From positions 248,001-312,000 of the forward strand of contig NZ_JAGPXX010000004.1 in the NCBI RefSeq assembly GCF_018070345.1: 64,000 nt of DNA, in the 5' to 3' direction. The DNA is from Streptomyces sp. F63 (lineage in GTDB: Bacteria > Actinomycetota > Actinomycetes > Streptomycetales > Streptomycetaceae). The translations under genes were made by a program, and so were the position numbers. This document shows, in pieces, positions 35,586 through 44,849 of the stretch. The notes beneath the pieces are model-generated. The model worked only from the letters and a program-made list of their open reading frames with translations, searched no databases and was not told the origin of the DNA. Positions within the stretch are counted from its first letter, which is position 1; each line of letters opens with the position of its first letter.

Positions 35586-37202
35586 TCACTCCTGGATCTT
35601 GCTGATCTCCCAGAAGCGGAAGACGGTGGAGGCGTCCAGCGACCACTCCAGACCGGCGATGTCCCGGTGCGCCACCGCGTACTGCTTGCCCTGCCACAGC
35701 GGCAGCACCGGCAGTTCCTCGGCGACGATGTCCTGCAGCTCGCCGAAGTTCGCGGCGGTGGCGGCGCGGTTGGCCTCGGCGGCGGTGCTCGGGATGAGCT
35801 GCTTCACGATGCGCTTGGACTCGTAGTTGTTGGAGAGGACGTTGCCCTCGCCGAAGAACGGCGCGGTGAAGTTGTCCGGGTCCGGGTAGTCGGGCACCCA
35901 GCCCTTCACGTAGATGCCGTACTCGCCGTTCTTGATGCCCTCCTCGTACTCCTCCAGTTCGACGCTCTTCACGTCGGCGTCGAACAGCCCGCTGGCGTTG
36001 AGCTGCTGGGCGAGCTTCTGGAAGCCGGGGACGGTGCCGGGGCCGTAGCGGGTCGGCGTGGCCCAGAGGGTGATCTTGAGCCGGCCGGTGATGCCCTCCT
36101 CGCGGAGCGCCTCCTCGGCCTTGTCCCGCTGCGGGCGGTCGCCGTAGACGTCGAAGAAGGCGGTGTTGTGGCTGGTGATGCCCGCCGGGACGATCGAGTA
36201 CAGCGGCTTGGCGGTGTACTTGTAGACGTCGCGGACCAGTGCGCTGCGGTCGACGAGGTAGGCGATGGCCTTGCGCACGCCGTCCTTGCCGACGACCGGG
36301 TGGTCGACGTTGAAGACCAGGTGCTGGACCTCGGCGCTGGTGCCCTCGATGACCTCCAGGCCGTTCTTCTCGTCGGTCGTGGCGGTCTCCAGCTCGTTGA
36401 TGTCCTTGATGGAGAGACCGCGGTAGGCGAGGTCGACCTCGCCCTCGCGCAGGGCGCTCTTCAGGGCGGCCTGGTCGCCGTTGAAGAGCTTCATCGTCAT
36501 GCCGGAGTTCTTGACCTTGGCGGGGCCCTTGTAGTCCGGGTTGACGGAGAACTTCGCCTCCTTCTCGGGCGTGTAGGAGTCGAGCTTGTAGACGCCGGAG
36601 CCGATGGCCTTGCCGTCGGTGCGGAGCTTGTCCATCTCGTACTCGCGGTGGTCCACGATCGAGCCGGCGCCGGAGGCGATCTTCATGGGGAAGGTCGCGT
36701 CGGGGAACTTGAGCTTGAAGACGACGGTCTTCTCGTCCGGCGTCTCGACCTTGTCGATCGACGTCAGCATGACGGCCGGGCCGTTCTCGTCGTTGATCTT
36801 CAGCGTCCGGCGGAAGGAGAACGCCACGTCCTTGGACGTCAGGCTGTTGCCGTTGCTGAACTTGAGCCCCTTCTTGAGCTCGCAGCGGTAGACCCTGCTG
36901 GCGCTGTCGTCGAAGCCACAGCGCTCGGCCGCCTCCGGCTGCGGTGTCGTACCGCCCCGGGGGAAGCTCATCAGCGACTGGAAGACGTTGTTGAACAGCA
37001 GCCAGGAGCCGGGGTCGTAGCCGGAAGCCGGGTCGGTGGCCGCGATCTCGTCCGTCATTCCCATGACGATCGGCTCACCCGTGCCGGCCGAGTCGGCGTC
37101 CCCCCCGCCGCAACCGGCCAGCAGCCCCATCGCGATGGGGACCGCGAGCAGGTGATGACGTATCCTCACGCGCACATTCCTCACACTCTTCTTGATCGGC
37201 AC
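35586..37202 (-). CDS. Peptide/oligopeptide ABC transporter substrate-binding lipoprotein (family 5), copy 1
   Basis: 538 residues. The signal peptide is LLAVPIAMGLLAGC with lipobox Cys near residue 31. SBP family-5 landmarks: RCELKKGLKFSNGNSLTSKD, LKFPDATFPMKIASG, AIGSGVYKLDSYTPEKEAKF, YLVDRSALVRDVYKYTAKPL and GWVPDYPDPDNFTAPFFGEG. It binds peptides or similar solutes outside the membrane. The start (GTG 37202) lacks a clear ribosome site, and GTG codons a few residues later are possible. It lies 30 bases after the related copy 2, with no permease or ATPase genes nearby. Confidence 0.88.
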   Translation of the reverse strand: MPIKKSVRNVRVRIRHHLLAVPIAMGLLAGCGGGDADSAGTGEPIVMGMTDEIAATDPASGYDPGSWLLFNNVFQSLMSFPRGGTTPQPEAAERCGFDDSASRVYRCELKKGLKFSNGNSLTSKDVAFSFRRTLKINDENGPAVMLTSIDKVETPDEKTVVFKLKFPDATFPMKIASGAGSIVDHREYEMDKLRTDGKAIGSGVYKLDSYTPEKEAKFSVNPDYKGPAKVKNSGMTMKLFNGDQAALKSALREGEVDLAYRGLSIKDINELETATTDEKNGLEVIEGTSAEVQHLVFNVDHPVVGKDGVRKAIAYLVDRSALVRDVYKYTAKPLYSIVPAGITSHNTAFFDVYGDRPQRDKAEEALREEGITGRLKITLWATPTRYGPGTVPGFQKLAQQLNASGLFDADVKSVELEEYEEGIKNGEYGIYVKGWVPDYPDPDNFTAPFFGEGNVLSNNYESKRIVKQLIPSTAAEANRAATAANFGELQDIVAEELPVLPLWQGKQYAVAHRDIAGLEWSLDASTVFRFWEISKIQE

Positions 37203-37232
37203 CGGCCCCCGTCGGTGCCACGACTGGTCAGG

Positions 37233-38831
37233 TCAGTCGACCGTGCGGCCGAGTTCCCACAGCTGCAGGACCGACGACGAGTTCAGCGCCCATTCCACTC
37301 CGGTGACGGTGTTCCGGGCTGCGACGTACTGCTTGCCCTGCCACAGCGGCAGCAGCGGCACCTCCTCGGCGACGATGTCCTGGACCCGCTCGAAACTCTT
37401 GGTGGCACCGGTCCGCTCCGCCTGCCGCCGGGTCTCCGGGATCAGCCGGCCGTGGATCTCCTCGTTGTCGTACGGACTGTTGAGGAAGTTGTCCTCGGAG
37501 AAGAACGGGGCCGTGAAGTTGTCGGGGTCCGGGAAGTCGGGGAACCAGCCCATACCGTACGCGGCGTACTTGCGCTCGGTCTGGCTGGGGCGGAACGTCT
37601 TCCAGGGAACGCCCTTGATCGTTACGTCGAACAGGCCCGTCCGGTTCAGCTGCTTCTGCAGGGTCTCGAACTCCAGGGCCGTGGCCGGGCCGTAGTGGTC
37701 CGTGGTGTACGTCAGCTCCAGCTTCACCGGGGTGTCGACACCGGCGGAGGCCAGGGTCCTGCGGGCGGCCGCCGGGTCGGGCTCCCCGTACCGGTTGAAG
37801 AAGGAGTTGACGTGCGCGTCGACGCTGCTCGGGATCATGGAGTAGAGCGGCTCGGCGCTGCGCGCGTACACGTCGCGGGCGAGTTCCTGGCGGTCGACGA
37901 TCTGTGCGACGGCCCGCCGCACGGCCTTCCGGCCGGCCGTCCGGTGCTCGGTGTCGAAGACGAGGTAGCGGATCTCCTGGCCGGGCATCTCGACGAGTTC
38001 GATGTCCTCGTCCTCACCCTTCGCCAGCCGGGCGATCTGCTCGGGTGACATGCTGCGGGTCATCATGTCGATCTCGCCGGCCTTGAGGGCCTCCTCCATC
38101 GCCACCGAGTCCCGGAGGATCCGCAGTTCGACCTTCTCGTTCCTGAGCTTGAACTGCCCCTGGTAGTTCCGGTTCCTGGTGAAGGTGATCGACTGGACGG
38201 CACCGTCCTTCTCCTTCGTCTCCAGGGTGTAGGGGCCGGAGCCGGACACCTCGAAGCCGTCGCGGAGCGCGTCCCGCCGGTAGCTCTGGGAGTCCACGAT
38301 CGCGGCGGCGGGGGTGGCGAGCTTGTGCGGGAAGGTCGCGTCCGGCTTCTTGAGGTGGAAGACGACTTCCAGGTCACCGAGGGTCTCGATCCGGTCGATG
38401 TTCGAGATCAGCGAGACCGGCCCGTTGGGATCCTTGATCCTCAGCGTCCGCTCGATCGAGAACTTCACGTCCTCCGCGGTGAGGAGGTTGTCGTTGGAAA
38501 ACTTCAGGCCCTCCCGCAGGGTGCAGCGGTACTGCTCGTTGCGCCGGTCGGAGAAGCCGCACCGGGAGGCCGCCTCGGGGGTCGGCTCGCTGCCGGAGCG
38601 GGGCAGGGCCATCAGCGTCTGGAAACTGTTGCGCAGGACGTTCCAGGAGGCCATCTCATAGGCCAGCGCGGGATCGAAGGGCGCCGGGTTGTCCTCGGTG
38701 ACGATGAACTGGTCCGTGGTGCCGACGACGATCGCCCCGTCCGCCGCCGACCCCGCCGACCCGCCGCAAGCAGCCAGGACCGGCAGCAGCAAGCCGATGG
38801 CCGCCGGCAGCGCCAGAGTCTTGCGATTCAT
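37233..38831 (-). CDS. Peptide/oligopeptide ABC transporter substrate-binding lipoprotein (family 5), copy 2
   Basis: 532 residues from the ATG at 38831 (AGGAGA upstream). Signal peptide LALPAAIGLLLPVLAACGGS, lipobox Cys near residue 19. It shares with copy 1 the segments LREGLKFSNDN, LKKPDATFPHKLATP, GSGPYTLE, AEPLYSMIPSSVDAH, GWFPDFPDPDNFTAPFFSED and the C-terminal EEVPLLPLWQGKQYVAARN. The pair is clearly an old tandem duplication, now well diverged, and probably one transcription unit. Such proteins may also act as signal receptors for extracellular peptides in Streptomyces development (family knowledge, not shown here). Confidence 0.88.
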   Translation of the reverse strand: MNRKTLALPAAIGLLLPVLAACGGSAGSAADGAIVVGTTDQFIVTEDNPAPFDPALAYEMASWNVLRNSFQTLMALPRSGSEPTPEAASRCGFSDRRNEQYRCTLREGLKFSNDNLLTAEDVKFSIERTLRIKDPNGPVSLISNIDRIETLGDLEVVFHLKKPDATFPHKLATPAAAIVDSQSYRRDALRDGFEVSGSGPYTLETKEKDGAVQSITFTRNRNYQGQFKLRNEKVELRILRDSVAMEEALKAGEIDMMTRSMSPEQIARLAKGEDEDIELVEMPGQEIRYLVFDTEHRTAGRKAVRRAVAQIVDRQELARDVYARSAEPLYSMIPSSVDAHVNSFFNRYGEPDPAAARRTLASAGVDTPVKLELTYTTDHYGPATALEFETLQKQLNRTGLFDVTIKGVPWKTFRPSQTERKYAAYGMGWFPDFPDPDNFTAPFFSEDNFLNSPYDNEEIHGRLIPETRRQAERTGATKSFERVQDIVAEEVPLLPLWQGKQYVAARNTVTGVEWALNSSSVLQLWELGRTVD

Positions 38832-39252
38832 CGTCGGGGGTCTCCTGCATTGCGATCCGTCCCGGGGACCATACCGACGTGGGCACCGCTGGTCACAGGG
38901 GCTGTGGTGAAGTTCTGGCGAAACATTAGTCCGCGCCGCCAGGGATGCTGGAACGGGGCGAAGTTGACGCCTCATAACACACTGATAACAGCCGCGGTCC
39001 GTCCACTATCCGGACGCCGGAATGATTGCCGCGTTCACCGACCTATGGGGACAGAAAGGTGCGCATGCGGGCCGCCCCGCCCCTCGGAGAACACCCTTGC
39101 CCGCCCCTGTCGACCGGCGGGGGCGTGAGAAAGGTCACGTCATGGATTTCCGGTGGGATCACCGGGAATTCCCGCGCGCATTCGTCACGGAAAATGACCG
39201 GACGGGCGCCGACGGTCGTCTTCTTTCCGCCGCCATACGCACCGTGTGCGGT
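38832..39252. other. Gene-free region upstream of the tandem binding-protein genes
   Basis: 421 bases without a supportable gene. It contains AT-richer patches (for example around 38970-39000) that probably include the promoter for the binding-protein pair. No convincing terminator for the upstream phosphatase gene was found. Confidence 0.5.
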
Positions 39253-39957
39253 TCAGTGCATTCCCGTGATCAATCCGTGCAGAAAGGGGAGGTCGACTTC
39301 TTCGAGGGAACTGACCACCGTACGCCGCGGCGCCGGTGCGACCGATGCCACGGACGGCACCACCACCACCGGGCAGCCCGCCGCCTCCGCCGCCGCCACC
39401 CCCGTCGGGGTGTCCTCGACCACCGCACAGCGGGCCGGGTCCACCCCCAGCTTGGCGGCAGCCGTCAGATACGGGTCGGGGTGCGGCTTCGTCCGCTCCA
39501 GCTCGTCCCCGGCCAGGGTGAGGTCGAAGTGGCCGGCCCCGACCGACTCCAGGACCCGGTCGATGATCCGCCGGTGCGAGGCGGAGACCAGCGCGGTCGG
39601 CACCCGGTGCGCGGCCAGTTCGGCCAGCAGCCGGGCCGCCCCGGGCATCAGCGGCACACCGCGGCCGATCATCTCCTCGAAGCGGTCGTTGAGGAGCACG
39701 GACAGCTCCGGGACGGTGATGTCGGCGCCGGTGGCCTCGATGAGGTAGCGGGCACTGCGGCTCATCGGGCCGCCGATCACCACCTCGCGGTGGTGATCGT
39801 GGAGGATGTGGCCGAGTTCGGCGAAGACCTCCACCTCGGCGTCCCACCAGAAGCCCTCGGTCTCGACGAGCGTGCCGTCCATGTCGAGCAGTACGGCCTG
39901 CAGGGTGGTGGACCCCTCGGCCGTCCGGGTGCCGAGCGCGGGGATGCTGCTGGTCAT
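39253..39957 (-). CDS. HAD-superfamily hydrolase (phosphatase/phosphoglucomutase-like)
   Basis: 234 residues from the ATG at 39957. Motif I is LLDMDGTLVETEGFWWDAE (Asp25 nucleophile, Asp27), motif II ALVSASHRRIID, motif III Lys in ERTKPHPDPYLTAAAKLG and motif IV VVEDTPTGVAAAEAAGC. It has the helical cap of subclass I. It probably dephosphorylates a small metabolite; the substrate is not predictable. It follows metH by 137 bases on the same strand. Confidence 0.9.
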   Translation of the reverse strand: MTSSIPALGTRTAEGSTTLQAVLLDMDGTLVETEGFWWDAEVEVFAELGHILHDHHREVVIGGPMSRSARYLIEATGADITVPELSVLLNDRFEEMIGRGVPLMPGAARLLAELAAHRVPTALVSASHRRIIDRVLESVGAGHFDLTLAGDELERTKPHPDPYLTAAAKLGVDPARCAVVEDTPTGVAAAEAAGCPVVVVPSVASVAPAPRRTVVSSLEEVDLPFLHGLITGMH

Positions 39958-40094
39958 CCTTGCCCCTCTCGTGAAAGGTCGCCCGGCCGTGCCGGACCGA
40001 CCAGTGTACGTCGAGCCGCTACGGAGCGTCGTGGCGAGCGCCCGGCGCCGCTCCGGGGGGCCTGCCCGCACGGGGCCGGACCGCGCCGCCCGCG

Positions 40095-43000
40095 CTACCG
40101 GGCGTTGAAGTACTTGGCCTCGGGGTGGTGGATCACGATGGCGTCGGTGGACTGCTCGGGGTGGAGCTGGAACTCCTCGGAGAGCTCGACGCCGATCCGG
40201 CCGGGCTCCAGCAGCTCGGCGATCTTCGCCCGGTCCTCCAGGTCGGGGCAGGCGCCGTAGCCGAGGGAGAAGCGTGCGCCGCGGTACTTGAGCGCGAACA
40301 TGTCCTCCATGGCCGCGGGGTCCTCCCCGGCGAAGCCCAGCTCGGCGCGGACCCGGGCGTGCCAGTACTCGGCCAGGGCCTCGGCCAGCTGGACCGAGAG
40401 GCCGTGGAGTTCGAGGTAGTCGCGGTAGGCGTCGGCGGCGAAGAGCTTGGCCGTCTCCTCACCGATCCGGGAACCGACGGTGACGACCTGCAGGCCGACC
40501 ACATCGGTCTCCCCCGACTCCTCCGGGCGGAAGAAGTCCGCCAGGCACAGCCGGCGGCCGCGGCGCTGCCGGGGGAAGGTGAAGCGGGTGCGCTCCGTGC
40601 CGTCCTCCCGCAGGATGATCAGGTCGTCGCCCTTGGAGACGCAGGGGAAGTAGCCGTGGACGACGGCGGCCTCCAGCAGGTTCTCCGTCTGGAGCCGGTC
40701 GAGCCAGCCGCGCAGCCGGGGCCGGCCCTCGCGCTCCACCAGCTCCTCGTACGTGGGGCCCTCGCCGGTGCGGGACTGCTTGAGCCCCCACTGCCCCTTG
40801 AAGAGCGCGCCCTCGTCCAGCCAGGAGGCGTACTCCTTGAGCTGGATGCCCTTGACCACCCGGGTGCCCCAGAACGGCGGGGTGGGCACGGGGTTGTCGG
40901 TGGCGACGTCGGACCGGACGCCCTCCCCCGGCTCGGGTTCGCTGATCTCCAGGTCGCGCCGGGGGACCCGGCGCTGCCGCAGTTCGGGCAGGGCGGCGCC
41001 GGGCACGCCGCGTTTGACGGCGATCAGGGCGTCCATCAGCCGCAGCCCCTCGAAGGCGTCGCGGGCGTAGCGGACCTCGCCCTCGTAGATCTCGTGGAGG
41101 TCCTGCTCGACGTAGGCGCGGGTGAGGGCCGCGCCGCCGAGGATGACGGGATAGTCGGCGGCCAGCTTGCGCTGGTTGAGCTCCTCCAGGTTCTCCTTCA
41201 TGATCACGGTGGACTTGACCAGGAGACCCGACATGCCGATGACGTCGGCCCGGTGTTCCCGGGCCGCCTCCAGGATCGCGGAGACCGGCTGCTTGATACC
41301 GAGGTTGACGACGGTGTAGCCGTTGTTGGAGAGGATGATGTCGACCAGGTTCTTGCCGATGTCGTGGACGTCACCGCGGACGGTGGCCAGCACGATGGTG
41401 CCCTTGCCCTCCTCGCCCTCGACCTTCTCCATGTGCGGCTCGAGGTGGGCCACCGCCGCCTTCATGACCTCGGCGGACTGCAGCACGAACGGCAGCTGCA
41501 TCTGGCCGGATCCGAACAGTTCCCCCACGACTTTCATACCGGCGAGCAGCGTGTCGTTGACGATCTCCAGGGCGGGGCGCTCCCGCAGGGCCTCGTCGAG
41601 GTCGGCCTCCAGGCCGTTGCGCTCGCCGTCGATGATGCGGCGCTGCAGGCGCTCGTCCACCGGGAGGGCGGCCAGTTCCTCGGCCCGGCCGGCCTTCATC
41701 GACTTGGTGTCCACGCCCTCGAAGAGCTCCAGGAACCGCTGCAGGGGGTCATAGCCCTCCCGGCGGCGGTCGTGGATCAGGTCGAGGGCGACCTCGCGCT
41801 GCTCCTCGTCCAGCCGGGCGATGGGCAGGATCTTGGAGGCGTGGACGATGGCGGAGTCGAGGCCGGCCTTGACGCACTCGTCCAGGAAGACGCTGTTGAG
41901 CACGGCGCGCGCGGCCGGGTTGAGCCCGAACGAGATGTTCGACAGGCCGAGGGTGGTCTGGACGTCCGGGTGGCGGCGCTTGAGTTCGCGGATGGCCTCG
42001 ATGGTGGCCAGGCCGTCCTTGCGGGACTCCTCCTGGCCGGTGGCGATGGTGAAGGTGAGGCAGTCGATGAGGATGTCGCTCTTGTGCACGCCCCAGGTGC
42101 CGGTGAGGTCGGCGATCAGGCGCTCGGCGACGGCGACCTTGTGCTCGGGGGTGCGGGCCTGGCCCTCCTCGTCGATGGTCAGGGCGATCAGCGCCGCGCC
42201 GTGCTCCACCGCGAGCCGGGTGATCTTCGCGAAGCGCGACTCCGGTCCGTCGCCGTCCTCGTAGTTGACGGAGTTGATGACGGCGCGGCCGCCGAGCTTC
42301 TCCAGTCCGGCCCGGATCACGGCCGGTTCCGTGGAGTCCAGCACCAGCGGGAGGGTGGAGGCGGTGGCGAAGCGGCCGGCGATCTCCGCCATGTCGGCGA
42401 CGCCGTCCCGGCCGACGTAGTCCACGCACACGTCCAGCAGGTGGGCGCCCTCGCGGATCTGCTCCCGGGCCATCTCCACGCAGTCGTCCCAGCGGCCGTC
42501 CAGCATGGCCTCGCGGAACTTCTTCGAGCCGTTGGCGTTGGTGCGCTCCCCGATGGCCAGATACGCCGTGTCCTGCCGGAACGGCACGCTCTGGTAGAGG
42601 GAGGCCGCTCCCGGCTCGGGGCGCGGATCGCGCGGGGCGGGGGTCAGGTCCCGGACCCGTTCGACGACCTGGCGCAGATGCTCGGGTGTGGTGCCGCAGC
42701 AGCCGCCGACCAGGGAGAGCCCGTATTCGCGGACGAAGGTCTCCTGCGCGTCGGCCAGCTCGGCCGGCGTGAGCGGGTAGTGGGCGCCGTCCTTGCCCAG
42801 CACGGGCAGCCCGGCGTTGGGCATACAGGACAGCGGGACCCGGGAGTGGCGGGCCAGATGGCGCAGGTGTTCGCTCATCTCGGCCGGGCCGGTGGCGCAG
42901 TTCAGGCCGATCATGTCGATGCCCAGCGGTTCCAGGGCGGTGAGTGCCGCGCCGATCTCGGAGCCCAGCAGCATGGTGCCGGTGGTCTCCACCGTCACGG

Positions 43001-43604
43001 AGACGATCACGGGGAGGTCGGTCCCGGTCTCCCGGAGCGCGTGCTTGGCGCCGATGACCGCGGCCTTGGTCTGCAGCAGGTCCTGGGTGGTCTCCACCAG
43101 GAGGGCGTCGGCGCCGCCGGCGATCATGCCCGCGGCGTTCCGCTGGTAGGCGTCGCGCAGGACGTCGTAGGGGGCGTGGCCGAGGGTGGGCAGCTTGGTG
43201 CCGGGGCCCATCGAGCCCAGGACCCAGCGAAGGCGGCCGTCCCCGGCGGTGAAGGCGTCGGCCGTCTCGCGCGCGATCCGCACCCCGGCCTCGGAGAGCT
43301 CGAAGATCCGGTCGGCGATGTCGTACTCGGCCAGCGCGGCGTGGTTGGCCCCGAAGGTGTTGGTCTCCACGCAGTCCACCCCGGCCGCGAAGTAGGCCTC
43401 ATGGACGGAGCGCACGATGTCGGGGCGGGTGACGTTCAGGATCTCGTTGCAGCCCTCCAGCTGCTCGAAGTCCTCCAGGGTCGGCTCCTGTGCCTGGAGC
43501 ATGGTGCCCATCGCCCCGTCGGCCACGACCACGCGGGTGGCGAGCGCCTCCCTCAGGGCGGCGACGCGGTCGGTGCTGCTCGTCGATGGCTGGATCGAGC
43601 CCAT
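40095..43604 (-). CDS. metH: Cobalamin-dependent methionine synthase
   Basis: 1169 residues with all four modules. The homocysteine domain (residues 1-325) has LNCATGP and GGCCGTTPEH supplying zinc Cys near 235, 301 and 302. The methyltetrahydrofolate domain has AIGERTNANGSKKF. The cobalamin module has DVHDIGKN near 745, with the axial His, and GGAALTRAYVE. The C-terminal activation domain has YGACPDLEDR. It transfers methyl from methyl-THF via B12 to homocysteine. The ATG at 43604 follows AGGGAG. The activation domain is shorter than in E. coli MetH (about 1227 residues overall). Convergent with nothing; divergent from gylR. Confidence 0.95.
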   Translation of the reverse strand: MGSIQPSTSSTDRVAALREALATRVVVADGAMGTMLQAQEPTLEDFEQLEGCNEILNVTRPDIVRSVHEAYFAAGVDCVETNTFGANHAALAEYDIADRIFELSEAGVRIARETADAFTAGDGRLRWVLGSMGPGTKLPTLGHAPYDVLRDAYQRNAAGMIAGGADALLVETTQDLLQTKAAVIGAKHALRETGTDLPVIVSVTVETTGTMLLGSEIGAALTALEPLGIDMIGLNCATGPAEMSEHLRHLARHSRVPLSCMPNAGLPVLGKDGAHYPLTPAELADAQETFVREYGLSLVGGCCGTTPEHLRQVVERVRDLTPAPRDPRPEPGAASLYQSVPFRQDTAYLAIGERTNANGSKKFREAMLDGRWDDCVEMAREQIREGAHLLDVCVDYVGRDGVADMAEIAGRFATASTLPLVLDSTEPAVIRAGLEKLGGRAVINSVNYEDGDGPESRFAKITRLAVEHGAALIALTIDEEGQARTPEHKVAVAERLIADLTGTWGVHKSDILIDCLTFTIATGQEESRKDGLATIEAIRELKRRHPDVQTTLGLSNISFGLNPAARAVLNSVFLDECVKAGLDSAIVHASKILPIARLDEEQREVALDLIHDRRREGYDPLQRFLELFEGVDTKSMKAGRAEELAALPVDERLQRRIIDGERNGLEADLDEALRERPALEIVNDTLLAGMKVVGELFGSGQMQLPFVLQSAEVMKAAVAHLEPHMEKVEGEEGKGTIVLATVRGDVHDIGKNLVDIILSNNGYTVVNLGIKQPVSAILEAAREHRADVIGMSGLLVKSTVIMKENLEELNQRKLAADYPVILGGAALTRAYVEQDLHEIYEGEVRYARDAFEGLRLMDALIAVKRGVPGAALPELRQRRVPRRDLEISEPEPGEGVRSDVATDNPVPTPPFWGTRVVKGIQLKEYASWLDEGALFKGQWGLKQSRTGEGPTYEELVEREGRPRLRGWLDRLQTENLLEAAVVHGYFPCVSKGDDLIILREDGTERTRFTFPRQRRGRRLCLADFFRPEESGETDVVGLQVVTVGSRIGEETAKLFAADAYRDYLELHGLSVQLAEALAEYWHARVRAELGFAGEDPAAMEDMFALKYRGARFSLGYGACPDLEDRAKIAELLEPGRIGVELSEEFQLHPEQSTDAIVIHHPEAKYFNAR

Positions 43605-43803
43605 GGAAAACTCCCTGAGGTGCGACGGCTGTCGGCTTTACGCCCTCCCTGCGAAGAACGCACCCGGCCAGCGTAGCCGTGATGGGGCCCGGTCTCCGGA
43701 GTGTTTCAGTGGGCGGACTATGTTCCGGCCATGTGCCGGCCGAAGGATCCCGCCGGCTGCTTCCGGCAAGCTACCCGGGGTCGGCATAGGCCGATACTGT
43801 TCA

Positions 43804-43826
43804 GCATTGCCGAATCCGTAACGATG
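43804..43826 (+). promoter_or_regulatory. Candidate GylR site upstream of gylR
   Basis: AGCATTGCCGAA (43804-43815) followed by TCCGTAACGAT. The same order of blocks, GCATTG-CGAA-TAACGA at identical spacing, recurs at 44709-44731 before glpF. TTCAGCATTGCCGAA (43801-43815) is itself an imperfect palindrome. It ends 11 bases before the gylR start, suited to autoregulation. Confidence 0.55.
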
Positions 43827-43837
43827 GAGGTTGCCCG

Positions 43838-44602
43838 ATGGCTCGGACCATCCAGTCCCTGGAGCGGGCCGCGGCGATGCTGCGGCTCCTGGCGGGCGGC
43901 GAGCGCCGGCTCGGCCTGTCCGAGGTGGCCGCCGCGCTGGGACTGGCCAAGGGCACCGCGCACGGCATCCTCCGCACGCTCCAGCAGGAGGGCTTCGTCG
44001 AGCAGGACCCGGCCTCGGGCCGCTATCAGCTCGGCGCCGAGATGCTGCGGCTGGGCCAGAGCTATCTGGACGTCAACGAACTGCGGGCGCGGGCCCTGGT
44101 GTGGACCGACGACCTGGCGCGGTCCAGCGGGGAGAGCGTCCACCTGGGGGTGCTGCACCAGAGCGGCGTGCTCATCGTGCACCACGTCTTCCGGCCGGAC
44201 GACAGCCGGCAGGTCCTGGAGGTCGGGGCCATGCAGCCGCTGCACAGCACGGCGCTGGGCAAGGTGCTGGCGGCCTACGACCCGGTGGCGCACGCCGAGG
44301 CCGTGGAGGGCGCCAAGGAGGCCTTCACGGACCGCACGGTCACCGGGGCCGAGGAGTTCGAGGCCCTTCTCGACCTCACCCGGGCCCGGGGCTGGGCCTC
44401 GGACATCGAGGAGACCTGGGCCGGGGTGGCCTCCGTGGCCGCGCCCATCCACAACCGGCGGCGGATGCCCGTCGGCGCGGTCGGCGTCACCGGAGCGGTG
44501 GAGCGGGTCTGCGACGGCACCGAGCTGCGATCGCGGCTGGTCGCGGCGGTACGGGACTGCGCCCGGGCAGTCTCCCGGGACCTCGGCGCCGGGCGATTCT
44601 GA
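43838..44602 (+). CDS. gylR: IclR-family glycerol operon regulator GylR
   Basis: 254 residues. N-terminal helix-turn-helix (IQSLERAAAMLRLLAGGERR, then SEVAAALGLAKGTAHGILRT) and C-terminal IclR effector domain (VHLGVLHQSGVLIVHHVFRP, LHSTALGKVLAAYDP, APIHNRRRMPVGAVGVTGA). The ATG at 43838 follows GGAGG. Its position before glpF-glpK-glpD matches Streptomyces gylR, the repressor that responds to glycerol-3-phosphate. Regulation of both promoters is supported by the repeated sites at 43804 and 44709. Confidence 0.92.
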   Translation: MARTIQSLERAAAMLRLLAGGERRLGLSEVAAALGLAKGTAHGILRTLQQEGFVEQDPASGRYQLGAEMLRLGQSYLDVNELRARALVWTDDLARSSGESVHLGVLHQSGVLIVHHVFRPDDSRQVLEVGAMQPLHSTALGKVLAAYDPVAHAEAVEGAKEAFTDRTVTGAEEFEALLDLTRARGWASDIEETWAGVASVAAPIHNRRRMPVGAVGVTGAVERVCDGTELRSRLVAAVRDCARAVSRDLGAGRF

Positions 44603-44708
44603 ACACCCTCTGTCACCCTTGCTCTACGCACTGGTCGAATCGGCGGCTTTTTCGTTCGCGGACTCTTGACGTGCTGGGACCCGTGAAGAAAACTGCCGTT
44701 CTCCGGTC

Positions 44709-44731
44709 GGCATTGTCGAACACCTAACGAC
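44709..44731 (+). promoter_or_regulatory. Candidate GylR site upstream of glpF
   Basis: GGCATTGTCGAA (44709-44720) then CACCTAACGAC, aligning base for base with the gylR-proximal site at 43804-43826 (17 of 23 positions by eye). It lies about 120 bases before the glpF start, with a possible -35 element CTTGACG upstream near 44666. Confidence 0.55.
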
Positions 44732-44849
44732 AATATTGATCACGGTGCCGCCAACGGCCGACCGGTGACCGCCCTCACCGAGGGCACGGGCCACGGGTGG
44801 GACCCCGGGGCCCGCCGTGCCCCCCTGGACAAGGACAAAGGAGTCGCGG

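Noticed and set aside
40125..43676. An 1183-codon open frame on the strand opposite metH
   Set aside because: It mirrors metH throughout; the translation is Gly/Val/Leu/His-rich without any domain, an antisense artefact of codon bias.
43605..43837. Possible cobalamin riboswitch upstream of metH
   Set aside because: A short GCCCACTG-like string resembles a B12 box, but the surrounding helices and length of the riboswitch are not present.
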